DNA of 64,000 nucleotides from Lantana camara (GCA_037501455.1 CM074862.1:59799501-59863500); one strand, 5' to 3'. Shown: positions 37,198 through 49,577, numbered from the stretch's first letter. Numbers and translations are program-made. Notes: generated by a model not told the origin, from the sequence alone.

Positions 37198-37826
37198 AAT
37201 TGTTTTCGAAGTACATATGACAATATGAAACATTTGAAAGTTCGAATAAAAATTTGAAGAAATGCTGATACAAGATAAAACTTCCATACAGGACGTTCCA
37301 GCAAATAAACCATGGAAAAAATGAGAAAATCTAGATAACTTGAGCTCCTTCAATTTGGAACTAGTTTTCTTATTCCCTTCTTGTATCAAATACCAGAAGG
37401 TCTTCAACTACACTGACACCATAGTTTTAAAAGGCGAGAGGCGAGGGGTGGGCGAGAGGTACTTTTTCAAGGCGAGAGGCGGGCAACAAAAAGGCGAACC
37501 AGGCCATATAATATAAAAAATAATATATATATATATATATATAAATAAATAACCATGTTATATTTTAAAAGGTTTATAAGTTTAAATATAACTAATAAAT
37601 AAGGCTAAACATTACTTATTAGGTAGTGTTTTATTTTAAATTGAACACTAAAACTAAGCCCATTAAAATAAGCCCATTAGTATTAATTAAAATCTCTATT
37701 TATCTTAAACCTAAGCAACAAAAGATCTGAAAAGTTCTATATGGAAATAAACGGCCAAGGAAAGATGTGAAAAGTTCTCTCCGGAAGAAAAGGCGACAAA
37801 ATACATATCGCCTGCCCGAGAAAACA

Positions 37827-38046
37827 AGAGCAATACCCAATTCACCCATCTATGCAGAAAACAAGAGCGGCAGAGTTCATAACAAAAACCATCAAACCCA
37901 AAATCTGAACAATTAAACCAGTTTAATATTGAAGAGAGCAATACCCAACTCACCCATCTATGCAGAAAACAAGAGCGGCAGAGTTCATAACAAAAACCAT
38001 CAAACCCAAAATCTGAACAATTAAACCAGTTTAATATTGAAGAGAG
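37827..38046. repeat. Tandem duplication, 108-bp unit
   Basis: Two head-to-tail copies of a 108-bp unit starting AGAGCAATACCCAA at 37827 and 37935, with one visible difference (ATTC against ACTC). It lies in the probable 5' intron or promoter of the INO80B-like gene. Confidence 0.85.
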
Positions 38047-38124
38047 TTGCACAAAATTCAGCCAACAATCAGCAACCCAACTTCAGAGCTTTGGCTAACA
38101 TAAGCAAAGGGGAAGAAATTTAAC

Positions 38125-38230
38125 CTGTTCCGGACCCACAGAAATCCTCCAAACGATCAGTCACAGCTCTTCGGGGAAAAACAAAAGGAGAGAGAATGAT
38201 TGATGAAGTAAAGGTAAAGAAAGGGGACAC
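38125..38230 (-). promoter_or_regulatory. Possible non-coding first exon of the INO80B-like gene
   Basis: On the minus strand a pyrimidine-rich stretch leads to GGAACAG|GTTAAA, a donor-like site at 38125/38124. Acceptor-like CAG or TAG sites lie just upstream of the start ATG at 36569 (CTTTTCAG, GCGTAG). A 5' UTR intron holding the two tandem duplications would fit. No transcript evidence is available. Confidence 0.35.
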
Positions 38231-38333
38231 CTGGTTCCAATTCAAAGTTTCAAACGCAGCATGATGAAGCATAGCGACTTTAAAGTTTAAAGTGGGTGAT
38301 AATGCGACATAGCTCTCTTTATCTTAACATTTA

Positions 38334-38839
38334 CGCCAAATTATCAATTTAGTCCCACAGGATTGGCCTCCAATTTAGTCTCGTGCTTTTGGAATAATTC
38401 AATTTAGTCTCAAATTCTAAAATTCTCAACCAATGTGGTCCTAAATGCTAACGGACGTTCGAAAACTAACGGGATTGATCAAGTTTTTGGACGATAATAA
38501 ACATATGAGAGTATTATTGTGGATAGATTTTGGAAATTTCTCCACAAATTGAAGAAAATCGAAGGCGGGCGCTCCTAGGGTTTTTTGTAAAAGAAAGGGT
38601 AAAATATTTAGGGGAAGTATGAATGAGTTAATTAGATGTGTTAGGCCTCTGTTTTTTACCCTCCAAACTCTAAGTCAGCGTGTCAAACGGTCAATTTCGT
38701 TAGTTTTCAAACGGCCATTAGCATTTGGGACCACATTGGTTGAGAATTTTAGAATTTGAGACTAAATTGAATTATTCCAAAAATACGAGACTAAATTGAC
38801 GAGGGATCAATCCTATGGGATTAAATTGGTAATTTAGCC
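38334..38839. mobile_element. Mutator-type foldback MITE, 506 bp
   Basis: Inverted arms of about 140 bp (left from CGCCAAATTATCAATTTAGTC, right ending TTGGTAATTTAGCC) are flanked by a perfect 9-bp duplication TAACATTTA (38325-38333 and 38840-38848). No coding sequence. It lies between the two divergent genes or gene remains. Confidence 0.9.
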
Positions 38840-38945
38840 TAACATTTATTTTAGAGATTCGTCAATAAAAGTCGGTAAAAGAACAGTTAAGATTCTGGTT
38901 AGTTGGTTACTTCAGCTTCAGCAGTGGTTACTTCTATCCTTATGG

Positions 38946-39652
38946 GGTTTAGTATATAGTAGGTAAGAATCCACTAGGTCATTCCTCTTAAATTTTGATA
39001 CTTGTCACTTTCTCTCTCTTGTTTATTTCTTATGCATATTTCTTGTTTTGTTTAGTTTTTTCTTGTTTTATCTTTTCTATTTTGTTAAATTATTATTTTT
39101 TATAAAATATATTATTTATTTTTAATTATGACATGTATAAAAAATTTAATTATTTATATTATTTTTTATTTAATAAACAATTGTATATGAAGAATTAATT
39201 TCTTTTTTATCTACAAATTAATTTTACTTTCAAAATATATTTATTTTATTTTTTAACGACTCAAATTAGTTGAATTCATGGTAATCATTTTTTAAAATAA
39301 TTAATAATATTTCATAATTGAATAATATCTTAAGAAAAAATAAATTTATGTAATCTACATATAATATGTTCAAGGAGTAGTGATTTCATAAATAAGGAAT
39401 TTTTTTTAAATAATATATTAAATAAAAAAGGAAATATAAATAATTAAAATTTATTTTATACATATTATAATTAAAAAATAAATAGGATTATATATTTTGT
39501 AAGAAACAACGACATGAGATAAAACAAGAAAAAACTAAACAAAACAAAATATATATATAAAAAATAAAGAAGAGAGAGAAGATAACAAATGTCAAAATTT
39601 AAGAGGAATGAGCTAGTGGGTTCTTACCTAGCATATACTAAACCTTCTTACA
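38946..39652. mobile_element. Long-inverted-repeat element, about 0.7 kb
   Basis: The ends GGTTTAGTATA (left) and TATACTAAACC (right) begin arms that match for well over 100 bp, including the stretch with AGTTTTTTCTTGTTTTATC near 39051 and its complement near 39516. The centre is very AT-rich. A clear target duplication is not visible, so the exact ends are approximate. Confidence 0.7.
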
Positions 39653-39660
39653 ATATTTAA

Positions 39661-40054
39661 AGGGGTTTTCTATGAATAGTACCTAAAAGTTGAAAAAATT
39701 CCCTTTAACTCCCCATTTTTAAAAAAGTTCCCATTTGCTCCCTAGATGACAAGTCAAATTCCCTTTAACTCCCCATGGTTGTATAAAAATTCAAGAATCG
39801 CGTACCCGAACTCTGAAATCACGTACTTAAATGCCCAAATGATGTATTTGCCTCCAAATACGTCATTTGGGCATTTAAGTACGTGATTTCGGGGTTCGGG
39901 TACGCGATTCTTGAATTTTTATACAACCTTCCAAAAAAACGGGGAGTAAAGAGGAACTTCGATTTTCATCTGGGAAGTTCAGAGGAACTTTTTTAAAAGT
40001 GGGGAGTAAAGAGGAATTTGAGTTCCCATATGGGGATTTTTCGGGAATTTCCCG
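39661..40054. mobile_element. Foldback MITE, 394 bp, with near-perfect central hairpin
   Basis: An 8-bp duplication ATATTTAA flanks it (39653-39660 and 40055-40062). The core 39777-39928 is a hairpin with arms of about 74 bp, only a few mismatches and a loop of a few bases. Outer parts repeat TTCCCTTTAACTCCCC-like phrases and their complements. An 8-bp duplication fits hAT-type transposition; the ends do not clearly match a known hAT terminus. Confidence 0.75.
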
Positions 40055-40528
40055 ATATTTAATGGTTTACTTTGGTATTTTAATGTAATGGTTAAACTAG
40101 TTAAATTACGACAATGACCCTCTATAATATCACATTTTTTGCACAATATTCACTCTTCTCATTTATCCATTTTTAAGAAATATTCTCCATCTGTAATCAG
40201 TTTTCTGGCTTTTGGCTTCGTTTTCTGATCTCTTCGGCCTCCAGCCGACTACAAATTAAAATATGAACTCATATAAACCCTACCATGGCGACAATGGCGC
40301 CCAATTCTTGGAAATCGAACTCTCTATTTTCAATCAAAGAACAAAGCTCCTTTGTGAATTTGAAATTCGCACAATGACAACAAATATTAGAAGGATAACT
40401 GGTCACCAAATCGTGTTCAGAACTAATTTAGTTAATTGTGGCCAAATTTTGTTTTTCAAATACCCGAAATTTTTCCAAAAAACTATTTGCAGAAGCGAAA
40501 AGGGTGAAGAAGAAATTTTGATGTGGAG

Positions 40529-40807
40529 ATGAAAGCTGAAATTCAGCAGCTTGTGAGCATGGGCTAAAACGACCACCCTCTGATCAGCGGAAGCTAGACG
40601 AACCGCCAACTTGGCCGCCCAAGCCATGGCCGCGGCCGGCGGTGACCTCAAGAAAGCCACAGATTTGTTACTCAGCCAAAACGACCACCCTCTGATCAGC
40701 GGAAGCTAAACTTCGTCGCCCAATTCCACACCTCCCAATGTCTAGCCCACAATCAACCGCTTCTTCCACCTCCACCCCAAGGAAAGATCAAAACCCACCA
40801 AAAATCT
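40529..40807 (+). pseudogene. UBA-domain exon fragment, WRNIP1-like ATPase N-terminus
   Basis: An ATG at 40529 opens MKAEIQQLVSMG, the first helix of a UBA (ubiquitin-binding) domain. After a 31-bp insert with stops, the domain continues with ANLAAQAMAAAGGDLKKATD and LLLSQNDH. Further on, in another frame, PTINRFFHLHPK resembles the stretch near the N-terminus of plant WRNIP1-type replication-associated ATPases. The insert is a copy of 40675-40706. The exon is cut by a retroelement at 40808. No ATPase domain is in the window. The UBA call is good; the WRNIP1 call is tentative. Confidence 0.45.
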
Positions 40808-41360
40808 TGTAAGAAATATTATAGACCAAACAGGAGAGTTCATTCCAAAATATTAGTTTGAAAGAATAGAACTCATTTGGCTTATAAACCCCACACCAAT
40901 TACTTATACAATCAATGTGTGAGAAGTCTCATACCTTATCATTGATCCAGTGTCATGACAATCAACCCCCCTTAAGGGCCAATATTCTCGTTGGTCACTA
41001 CCACGTCGATCACGGCTAGCTCCTCTAGGCCACCACTTCGAGTTGGCTTTGATACCAATTATTATATCAGTAGCTATTTTCCCACAATTTCACAAGATAA
41101 AACAGAGTGTAAATGATGCAGCAAACTATCACAAATCTGAGACTTCGAAGAGAAGAAAAGAAATGCAGAGAGAATGAGAGAATATAGGAAGGAAACAGAT
41201 TGATTCTTCAAAAGCTAAGATTACAACGTCTTGCACAGGCTATAAACTGGTCCCGGCATCAGCAACAAACTCCACTAGCTAAGGGCCAATCAAAACGCAA
41301 CATGTTTTGGGCTCAAATTTCTAAATAACAACTGGAATATTAATTAAAACGAAAGACTTA
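40808..41360 (-). mobile_element. TRIM-like or small LTR retroelement fragment
   Basis: On the minus strand, TGGTATCAAAGCC (complement of 41045-41057) looks like a primer site, followed after about 70 bp by CCTTAAGGGGGG, a polypurine tract, and then a short LTR-like stretch ending CTTACA at 40808. The sequence right of the primer site resembles a leader or LTR but does not match the left LTR-like stretch, so the element may be chimeric. No coding. Confidence 0.4.
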
Positions 41361-41490
41361 TCCAATCCGTGGCGTCGGCTACTCAACGGTTATTGAACGT
41401 GTGGAGAAACACTTAGGCATGTTGGAAAGCACAAAATCTGAGTCTGCTGGCCCAAATGACTCTTATCTAATCCGTGATGTTGGTAATTTC

Positions 41491-43831
41491 TGTAACACTC
41501 GGAACGCAAAGGTGCCACATCCCCCGCACTATAGTTCAGTCCACATATGAAACGGACAATCCATACATGAACTGAGCCATAACGAACGGGTGACAAGAAA
41601 ATAAAGACTTGACTAGCTAGGCGGGACTAACCCCAAACCAATTACCACAGTGCAAAAAGGAATAAACGTAAGTCTGCCATTCACGAGCATTTATCAAGTA
41701 ATCTAAAACCTAACATTACATATCAATACATTATCATCTCTCAAATACATAATATTTCATATAATCCAAAAATAACAATACATATGCAACAAAGTAGGAT
41801 GGACAAATGCTAGACCCGAAAAGAAAGACTTGACTCGACACCAATCCCGCCTAGCTCACAACCTGCAAAACTGAAAGGTGAGGTGTCAGTGTACCACAGA
41901 CTGAGCGAGGGGTATAATAGTTATAAGCGCAGATTACATGCAAGTCGTAACCTCGGGTAAGGTTTATAGCTGGAAACCAAATTTGAAACAATATAAGTTC
42001 AATAACAACGTAAACTCGCCCGAGATTACAACTATCAGATTGGACACTTCAATCAATTCAATCAATCAATCGGTGGCCCGGCGAGTGAGGGCAATTCTCC
42101 AACCTTACTCCCAACAGTGTACAATCACGATACTTTTAGTTAATTAATTAAGTGATCACACAATCAATTACAGTGCACACGTAGCAGTTTCAATGACTCC
42201 TTCTTCCTCCAATGATGGTGGGTTTGCAAGGCCCGATCCATCCACGGTAAACACGGTGTACGTCGGGAACATGACTCCCACGCACGGGACTCCTTCCTCC
42301 ACCAAACCTCCTGGTGGATTCAGGGTTCATCCCCACGGTTGAGAGGAGTGTAAGAGTTACCCGTCAGCCCATGCTTTCCAGGTTGGCTCAAACACTCACT
42401 CTCGGGCCCACAGTGCACGATACAATATACTCGCCCAAACACGATCAATCAATTCAATACAGTTCAGTAAATCAGTTGCAAATCAATAGAGTTTGGAAAA
42501 CTATAGATATATAGATACCTTTTGGCTTAAACATCACATAGGGTTGTAATGGTCCTATATATCTAGAAATTAAACCTCACCTGTACCGACAAAATAAAGA
42601 GAAAGACACGGCCTAGGAAGCCCACTCCACGTCACTGGTGTGCTGGTCTGTGCAACAAAGACAAGTGTACATAAGATACGACTCAAATGAACAAATTAGG
42701 ACGGACGGCGTAACATGATGTGTAATAACGAGAATGGACAATTATCAAATGTCATGATCATATTTAAGCATAAAACAAGCATATAATAACACGTACAGTA
42801 GCATGCAACCAAAATATGCATGAAAACAGGATGTGACATGCCCGTGTCACCATTATACACTAAGCCGTGACACCCCCCGTGTCATAGTACAGTGGACAAT
42901 ATGCATGAAAACAGAAGGTGACACGCCCGTGTTACCAATACAAAGTAATCCGTGACACCCCCGTGTTACGGTACAGAGAAATCAAACCATCAAGCACCCC
43001 CGTGTCACGCTGAAAGAGGAAAATGTGACACACCCGTGTCACGTACGCAGGAGAGAAAAACAGAGCAGTTATGCAGGGGAAGCACCAAATAAACCACAAA
43101 TGATCACATAACAATCTCCAAATGCATATAAATCATGAAATAAACATGCTAACATACTTATAGTTCAATAATAACTCCAATAAACACTTAAATCCATGCT
43201 TACTCATCAAGAATCACTCATATCAAACCCATAAATGAACTCATGCTCCAAGCTTATAAACTGCATAATATGTACATCAAATGCAAGCTAAAATCATATA
43301 ATCATGCTTTCATCAACTAAAACACATTTAGGCAAGCTCAAACCATAACCCTAGTTCTCATATATACACATGAATTCTCCCCAACTAAACTCAATACCTT
43401 GAATGAAGGAGGAGAAGGAAAAGAGATGATGTTGTGATGATGATTATGCTTCAAAGTATGCGATTTCCACTCAAATCCAAGCTAATAATGATGAACTCCT
43501 CTTCTTCTTCTTGCTTGGGGTTTAAACGAGAGGAGGGAGAAAGGGAAGGGATCAAGTGTGGGTGTGTTTGGATGCAATAAAATGATATATGCTAGATATT
43601 ATAAGTCTAAGCACAATTAGCAATTAGATCCCTCCACTTCATAAGTCATGCAATTAAGTTCAATCTCAAGGAAAATGATCAATTAAGTCCAAGACTATTT
43701 CATGCAATTAAGTCCCTAAGCTTATGAAGTGATCAATTAGGGACAATTAAGTAATTAAACAATTAAGTCATAATTGGCAATTATTTCACATTAATTCACA
43801 TATTGCATAATTGAAAGATTGGGGCGTTACA
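41491..43831 (-). mobile_element. Solo gypsy LTR, 2341 bp, minus strand, in the LINE
   Basis: Runs TGTAACACTCGG to GGGGCGTTACA with a perfect 5-bp duplication ATTTC (41486-41490 and 43832-43836). The LINE reading frame continues across it. On the minus strand it matches the 2343-bp LTRs at 47874 and 54459, so it is the same family. It carries the same dyad array and cassette. Confidence 0.95.
42832..43043 (-). repeat. LTR dyad array, six units
   Basis: Six GTGACAC/GTGTCAC dyads with steps of 34, 51, 34, 39 and 34 along the plus strand, which read 34, 39, 34, 51, 34 in LTR sense, as in the two related LTRs. Some arms are decayed, such as GTGTTAC at 42932. Confidence 0.8.
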
Positions 43832-45172
43832 ATTTCTACTTACCACATGCATACGGCTTGGTTCCCGAACTCAGTTTGCGAAAAGCTCGACCGTCTCAAC
43901 CACAGTTTTCTTTGGGCAACAGATGCTACGCAGAGACGAACACACTTGGTAAGTTGGGGGAAAGTGATACGCAAGAAAAAAGATGGAGGCTTGGGGCTTC
44001 GTGAAGCATGGAAAAACAACATTGCTTTGCTTGCTAAGACGGGATGGAGAGCACTTCAAGAGGAGGATACCATTTGGAACCGGGTTTTTCACAACAAGTA
44101 CTTGAAGGGTGATGATATCATGAGCCATGAACCGAAATCGACTAGCTCATGCACCTGGAAAGGTATCGTGAAGAGTATTCACGCGGTCGAATCGAAGATT
44201 AAATGGAGGGTGGGTAATAGAGGAAGTGTGGCTCTTTGGACAGATAAATGGCTCGATCAGGGTGCTATCCAACAACACATCCCCAGTGAGATTCATGAGG
44301 AAGATGTGGGTCTAAGAGTTTGTGATATCATCGGAGAAGGTAAGAGCTGAAACCTCCGAGCACTGAAAACTCCTATTCCGACTGCGATTAAAGAGGTGAT
44401 GTACAATACGCCTTTACCTTACAACAACAATGGTGATAGGCAGATATGGATGGGGACTCAGAATGGGAAGTTCTCGTTCAAATTGGCGTATAATACTCTT
44501 ATGCCGAAGGTGGAGTTAGGTGAGAAAACATGGACGTGGATCTGGCGACTGGTGTTACCACCTAAACGGAAACTCTGGATCTATCCGAATGATAGCTTAC
44601 TTACAAATGAACTGCAATTTGATTGGCACTTTGGAGTTACTAATCGATGTGGGCGAGGCAGTGCGGTTAGAGAAGATGTGGGTAATTAGAGGATGCAATG
44701 TGGTGGGTGCCGTTTGAAGAAGAATTTTGTCCGAGGAAAATTGGCAACAATTCCTTGGCGTGACTGGACCAGATTGGATTGAGAAGGCATTCAAACTCAA
44801 TCTGGGAAATAATTTGGAGCCCAACTGTTGTTGGGAATTGGTTCTAGCTGCGATGTGCTGGACTTTGTGGAAAGGCAGGAACAAGTGGCATTACCAAGAA
44901 ATTCGAGAACTAAGTTGGCTGGTACTGCAGAATATAAAGGATTTCCTGGGGCTGTTGAGGTCCTCGATGAAGAAAATAGTGCCAAAACATAGTAAAAGTA
45001 AGCCGGAATTATCGTGGCTTAATCCATCGCCGGGGTGGGTTAAACTCAACTCTGATGGAAGTTATTATAATCACACCAAGTTGGCTACCGCAGGTGGTCT
45101 TGTTCGAGATAGTTTGGGCCAATGGCTGTTTGGTTAAGCTCTGAAGTTGGGCAAAGTTATAGTGCCCGAGAA

Positions 45173-45920
45173 CGTAACGCCACATCCTCCGTACCAAGAC
45201 CCGACCCGTATATGAAATGGAAAATCTATACACGTGCTAAAATAAGGCAAATGGGGGCACAACACACTCGCTATGCTAGGTGGGAGCTAACCCTTAAACC
45301 ATTCAAATACAAGGGACAATAAAAATCAGAGTAACACCATAATAGCGGAAGCTTAATATAACCATAACATGTACAATGAACTTTCAAGCTCCAAGTAGCA
45401 AAATAATTACAAGTTCGAGTATCAATAGCCCACTCAGCCTAACATATACCAAAATGCGCCCAAACATTCATTATCATAATAATAACCAAAATATGAGAGT
45501 ATTTGTGTAAAGGAAAGAATGCTAGACTCAAACACAAGACTCTAAAGACTCGGGTTCCCGCCTAGCACTCCACACCTGCAAGAAGAAACTGAAAACAAAG
45601 GCGAGTTCAGTCTCAAGGAGACTGGTGGGTATAAAAACAGGGTATAATATAATATATCACGGAATTTAAACACATACATGCGAGCTATAGTCCCGTGTGA
45701 GGTTTTCATAACATTTTCAAAGTGGGTTAAAACTAATAAAATCAACACACTGGATTACAACGTTCATATTCATTCATTAGCTTATTCGTGAGCCCGACGA
45801 GAGGGCTAAGTCTCCAACCTTCACCTTGTGTAATCATTAACATTATTCATTAGTTATCACGCACATAATCTTTTGTGCACATTCATTTGATCATTTACAC
45901 CTTTTTTCTCCGGTTGGTGG
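45173..45920 (-). mobile_element. Gypsy LTR fragment, minus strand, cut by copia B
   Basis: On the minus strand it ends GGATGTGGCGTTACG, a decayed TACA end. It carries GCTAGGTGGG (45273) and its facing arm (45561), the acceptor-like TGCAG site and the CCACCAACCGGAG module. It resembles the LTR at 28894. Copia B is inserted at 45920/45921; the remainder is presumably beyond the window. Confidence 0.7.
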
Positions 45921-45929
45921 GGTTAGGAA

Positions 45930-46197
45930 TAGGGGTGTTCACAGTTCGGTTTTTCGACCGAACGAAAAGTTTAGGGTTTAGGGTTAACCAAACTTTCAAT
46001 TTTCGAAAAACCTAAACCGAAACCGAACCAAAAGGTGTTCGGTTCGGTTCAGTTTCGGTTTTCGATCGAAAAACCGAAACTTTGATATTATTTTTTAAAA
46101 AAAAACTGAATATAATTAAAAAAAAAAATTGGAGTTGAGATTTTGTGAAAAATGTAAAAATTGCAATCAACCTAAATGGCAAATAATTAAAATATAT

Positions 46198-46247
<50 letters not shown>

Positions 46248-46579
46248 AATTATTTATATATATATAAATATAATTATTATATATATACATGTATATTTCT
46301 GCCAAATAATTAAAATATATGTATATATTAATCAAAATATATGATATATATATAAAATATATGATATATATATATATATTAAAAAAAAAAAAAGAAAATG
46401 ACATTCGGTTTTCAGTTCGGTTCGGTTTAACCGTGAAACCGAACCGGAAAAATCGAAAAACCGAAAATCCAAAAGGGGCAAACCGAAAACCGAACCGAAC
46501 ACTCCTCGGTCGGTTCGATTTTCGGTCGGTTCGGTTCGATTTTTCGGTTTTCGGTTTTCGGTTTTTATGAACACTCCTA
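45930..46579. mobile_element. hAT-type MITE, 650 bp, with CGGTTCGG runs and (TA)n
   Basis: Inverted termini TAGGGGTGTTCA and TGAACACTCCTA are flanked by a perfect 8-bp duplication GTTAGGAA (45922-45929 and 46580-46587), the hAT hallmark. Sub-terminal parts are built of CGGTTCGGTT and its complement; the centre is a TA microsatellite (about 46199-46380) and an A-run. No protein coding. It is inserted one base inside the end of the copia B LTR. Confidence 0.9.
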
Positions 46580-48779
46580 GTTAGGAATAGTACCCTGAAA
46601 GCTGATGTAATAGTCTGCTTAGTGCTTTTCCTTTTGTAAATCACAGACAACCTTTGAATAATAAATGAACCAAGGCTACACTTCTTTATATGCTCTTGTT
46701 TGATTGTATGTTTACTTTAGCTGTGCATGTGTAAGAACTCCCCCAATCAATATGACTTATAGGACTCAACCATTTAGGTGAACTGGTTCATGAGACGAGC
46801 CCTAAATCACTTAAGTCATGATTAGAAATCACTCCAAACCGATGAGTCCTACAGACAGTGGGAGTGTCAACCTGACTCGTTCGAGGCTTGGTCATGTGAT
46901 CATGCTCTTAAGAAGGACCATCTTATTTCATGGGGTGCAAAGTGTATTGATTGATACGTGCGTGATACATGGGGGTGCTTACTTATTCTAAGTAGGTACA
47001 CTGAGGTGTCCCGTGTGAGAAGATTCCTAAATGGGAAAGGAAGTTTTTATTTCTGGAAATAGAAACTTCCAGATTAGGAAATATCTCACGAGTCATTGAT
47101 GTGATTAAGTAGTCCTTAGACTTGAGATTCCATCGGCGCTTTATGGGCTAACTCTGCAGTCTTAGGTATAAGCTTTAAAGGGTGTCGCCTCAGACAACTG
47201 ATTCAAAGCTTATGTTGGGGCTGCACAAGTGGCATTTGGAAGCATATGAGAATCGATAAAGGACCTACACTTGCATTAGCAAGTTGATCTCTTATTGTGC
47301 AAGTCATTCATATGCCATAATGGAGTCCTTGGCCAAGGCAGTGGATCGAGATCAAGAAATGGGTTTCTTGGATCAAGATCAAATGGATATGAAATGCAAT
47401 TAACTTTAAGATCGAGATTATTAGGGTTCTGATTATTACCTTGCCCTAGATCTTGATTGGGAGATGGGATGTAGGAGGATTTTATCTCACATTGTTAATG
47501 ATTTAAAGGTTCTGTCGAATTGAGATATTCTTATTTAGCTAGGGGTCACACACCTGTTGCTAGACTATGGTAGTGTGATCTGTGGTCTGATTAATTAATT
47601 AGGAATTAATTAATTAGGGTCACTGCTAATTGAATTAAGAACCTAGAGGGTCATACACAACAACCTGGTCACGTGGGTTAAGGCTTGGATCGATTAAACG
47701 AGTTGATCGGACTAATGAGAGATTGGTGGGGACCACACGTGTGATTCACACGTGTCCTAGGCATGACACGTATCATGTGAATATGATACATTAAATGATT
47801 AATGTTGATTAATTATTTAATGGACTTTAATTTAGTTATGAATTAATATTAAGGTTCTAATTTGGAGATATTTTGTAACGCCCCAATCTTTCAATTATGC
47901 AATATGTGATTTAATGTGAAATAATTGCCAATTATGACTTAATTGCTTAATTACTTAATTGATCACTTCATAAGCTTAGGGACTTAATTGCATGAAATAG
48001 TCTTGGACTTAATTTGTAGCACCCCGGACACGTGGAGGTGCCACACCCCCGCACTATAGGTCAATCCACACACGAAACGGCCAATCCGTACATGAACCAA
48101 CCTATAGCGAACGGGTGACAATGCAATAACTCAATAGGCTAGGCGGGATAACTAACTCACGCAACAAAATAAAGCGGAAGCATAAACTAGTTTCTATTAA
48201 ATATGTCCATTCATCCAATCATGACATTTCTCATTTTCCAATTAAGATATACTCTAAAGTTACATATCAATACATTATCATCTTCAATTAAACAATAACA
48301 ATAACTACAATTCCATAACCAACAATAATAATTAAATACACGAACCACAGATGACACGACTACATAAACTGGACTCGACTCGACTCAACTCCCGCCTAGC
48401 GTGCACCTGCAATAACCTGAAAGGTGGAGGCGTCAGTCTGTGAAGACCGAGTGAGGGGTTTATATACATATTAGCGCAGACAACATGCAAGTCATATTCT
48501 CGGGTAAAGATTGATAAAAGATAAATATATGATTTCACGAATAAAGTATTCTTCGCCCGAGAATACAACGGTCAATATTAATTACTTGTTCATTTCATGC
48601 AATCAATACATGGCCCCGGCGAGTAAGGGCGGTTTCCAAATGTACATGAAACATGCTTGCTTGATTATAAATTAATAGGTGATCACGCAATTCAATTATC
48701 GTGCAATCGTGCGATAGTGTACTCAATTAGCACATTCATGGAATGGAAATCATGCAATCAATACTTGGCTTGCTTGTAA

Positions 48780-49085
48780 CACGATAGGGTTTGTTCCTCC
48801 TGTGGTTGGACGGACAACCACCAGCCCTAAGACTAGCCCAACGCCCTCACTAAGGAGAACCTGACCAGGAGAACTCAGGTACACGATAGGGCTTCGTTCT
48901 TCTTGTGGTAGGACGAACAACCACCAGCCCGAAGACTAGCCCAGCGCCCTCACTAAGGAGGACCTGGCCAAGAGAACACACGTACACGATAGGGTATTGT
49001 TCTTCCTGTGGTTGGACGGACAACCACCAGCCCGAAGACCAGCCCAGCACCCTCCCTAAGGAGAGCCTGGCCAGGAGAACACATG
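48780..49085 (-). repeat. Tandem repeat, about 110-bp unit, nearly three copies
   Basis: Three successive units share ACGATAGGGT, GGACAACCACCAGCCC, CCAGCGCCCTCAC-like and GGAGAACCTG-like phrases. They lie inside the solo LTR in the position where other families have the TTGCAAACCCG module. Confidence 0.7.
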
Positions 49086-49577
49086 AACTTGCTTTCATGA
49101 ACATGGCATGCTTGATTCGTGAACACTAACATAACCTACTTGCTTAATTCATGAACAATAACATAACTTAAAATGATAAATGATTTCATGAAATTATAAC
49201 TATAAATACCTTTGGCCAAAAATCACGTAAAGGTTATACGGGTTCTATATAACTAGAAATTAAACCTCACCTGACAGGCGACACACGACTTGTGAATGCG
49301 TGAACGTGCTCATGATCCACAATATCCGCCCTGGAGAATAACTGAACAAGAAACGGGACAATGTACGTGCATGAGACCACAATTCAAGCATATTATTCCA
49401 TATAAGACGCACGGCATGATCATGTACGAGACATCGAGCAATAAACAATATGGCATCTAAATATCACGTTTTGACATGTAATCAATCATATAATCACAAA
49501 TTGGGGTCAATTAATCCATTGGAATTGGATTCCAAAATCTCAAGTTTATGCAGAATGTTTTCTTCTGTCAGTGGGGT

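Larger units (their letters stand above)
41361..45172 (+). pseudogene. LINE 3' part (RT tail, zinc region, RNase H), split and broken
   Basis: Left of a solo LTR, WKAQNLSLL and, after a TAA at 41468, SVMLVISTY match the region following the catalytic part of plant L1-type reverse transcriptases. It resumes at 43832 with HMHTAWFPNSVC and DGGLGLREAWKNNIALLAK. Past stops and shifts near 44348 and 44690 it ends with RNase H-like SPGWVKLNSDGS and GLVRDSLGQW. Frameshifts are also present near 41420. The 3' end is cut at 45172 by a gypsy LTR. The left edge is approximate. Confidence 0.8.

Noticed and set aside
37711..38052. 113-codon minus-strand frame with internal repeat
   Set aside because: It is produced by the 108-bp tandem duplication in non-coding DNA.
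40263..40532. 89-codon plus-strand frame upstream of the UBA exon
   Set aside because: No recognisable domain; it overlaps the UBA start in another frame and is probably 5' UTR or promoter sequence.
46012..46650. 212-codon minus-strand frame
   Set aside because: It is made of the TA microsatellite and CGGTTCGG repeats of the MITE; low-complexity translation only.
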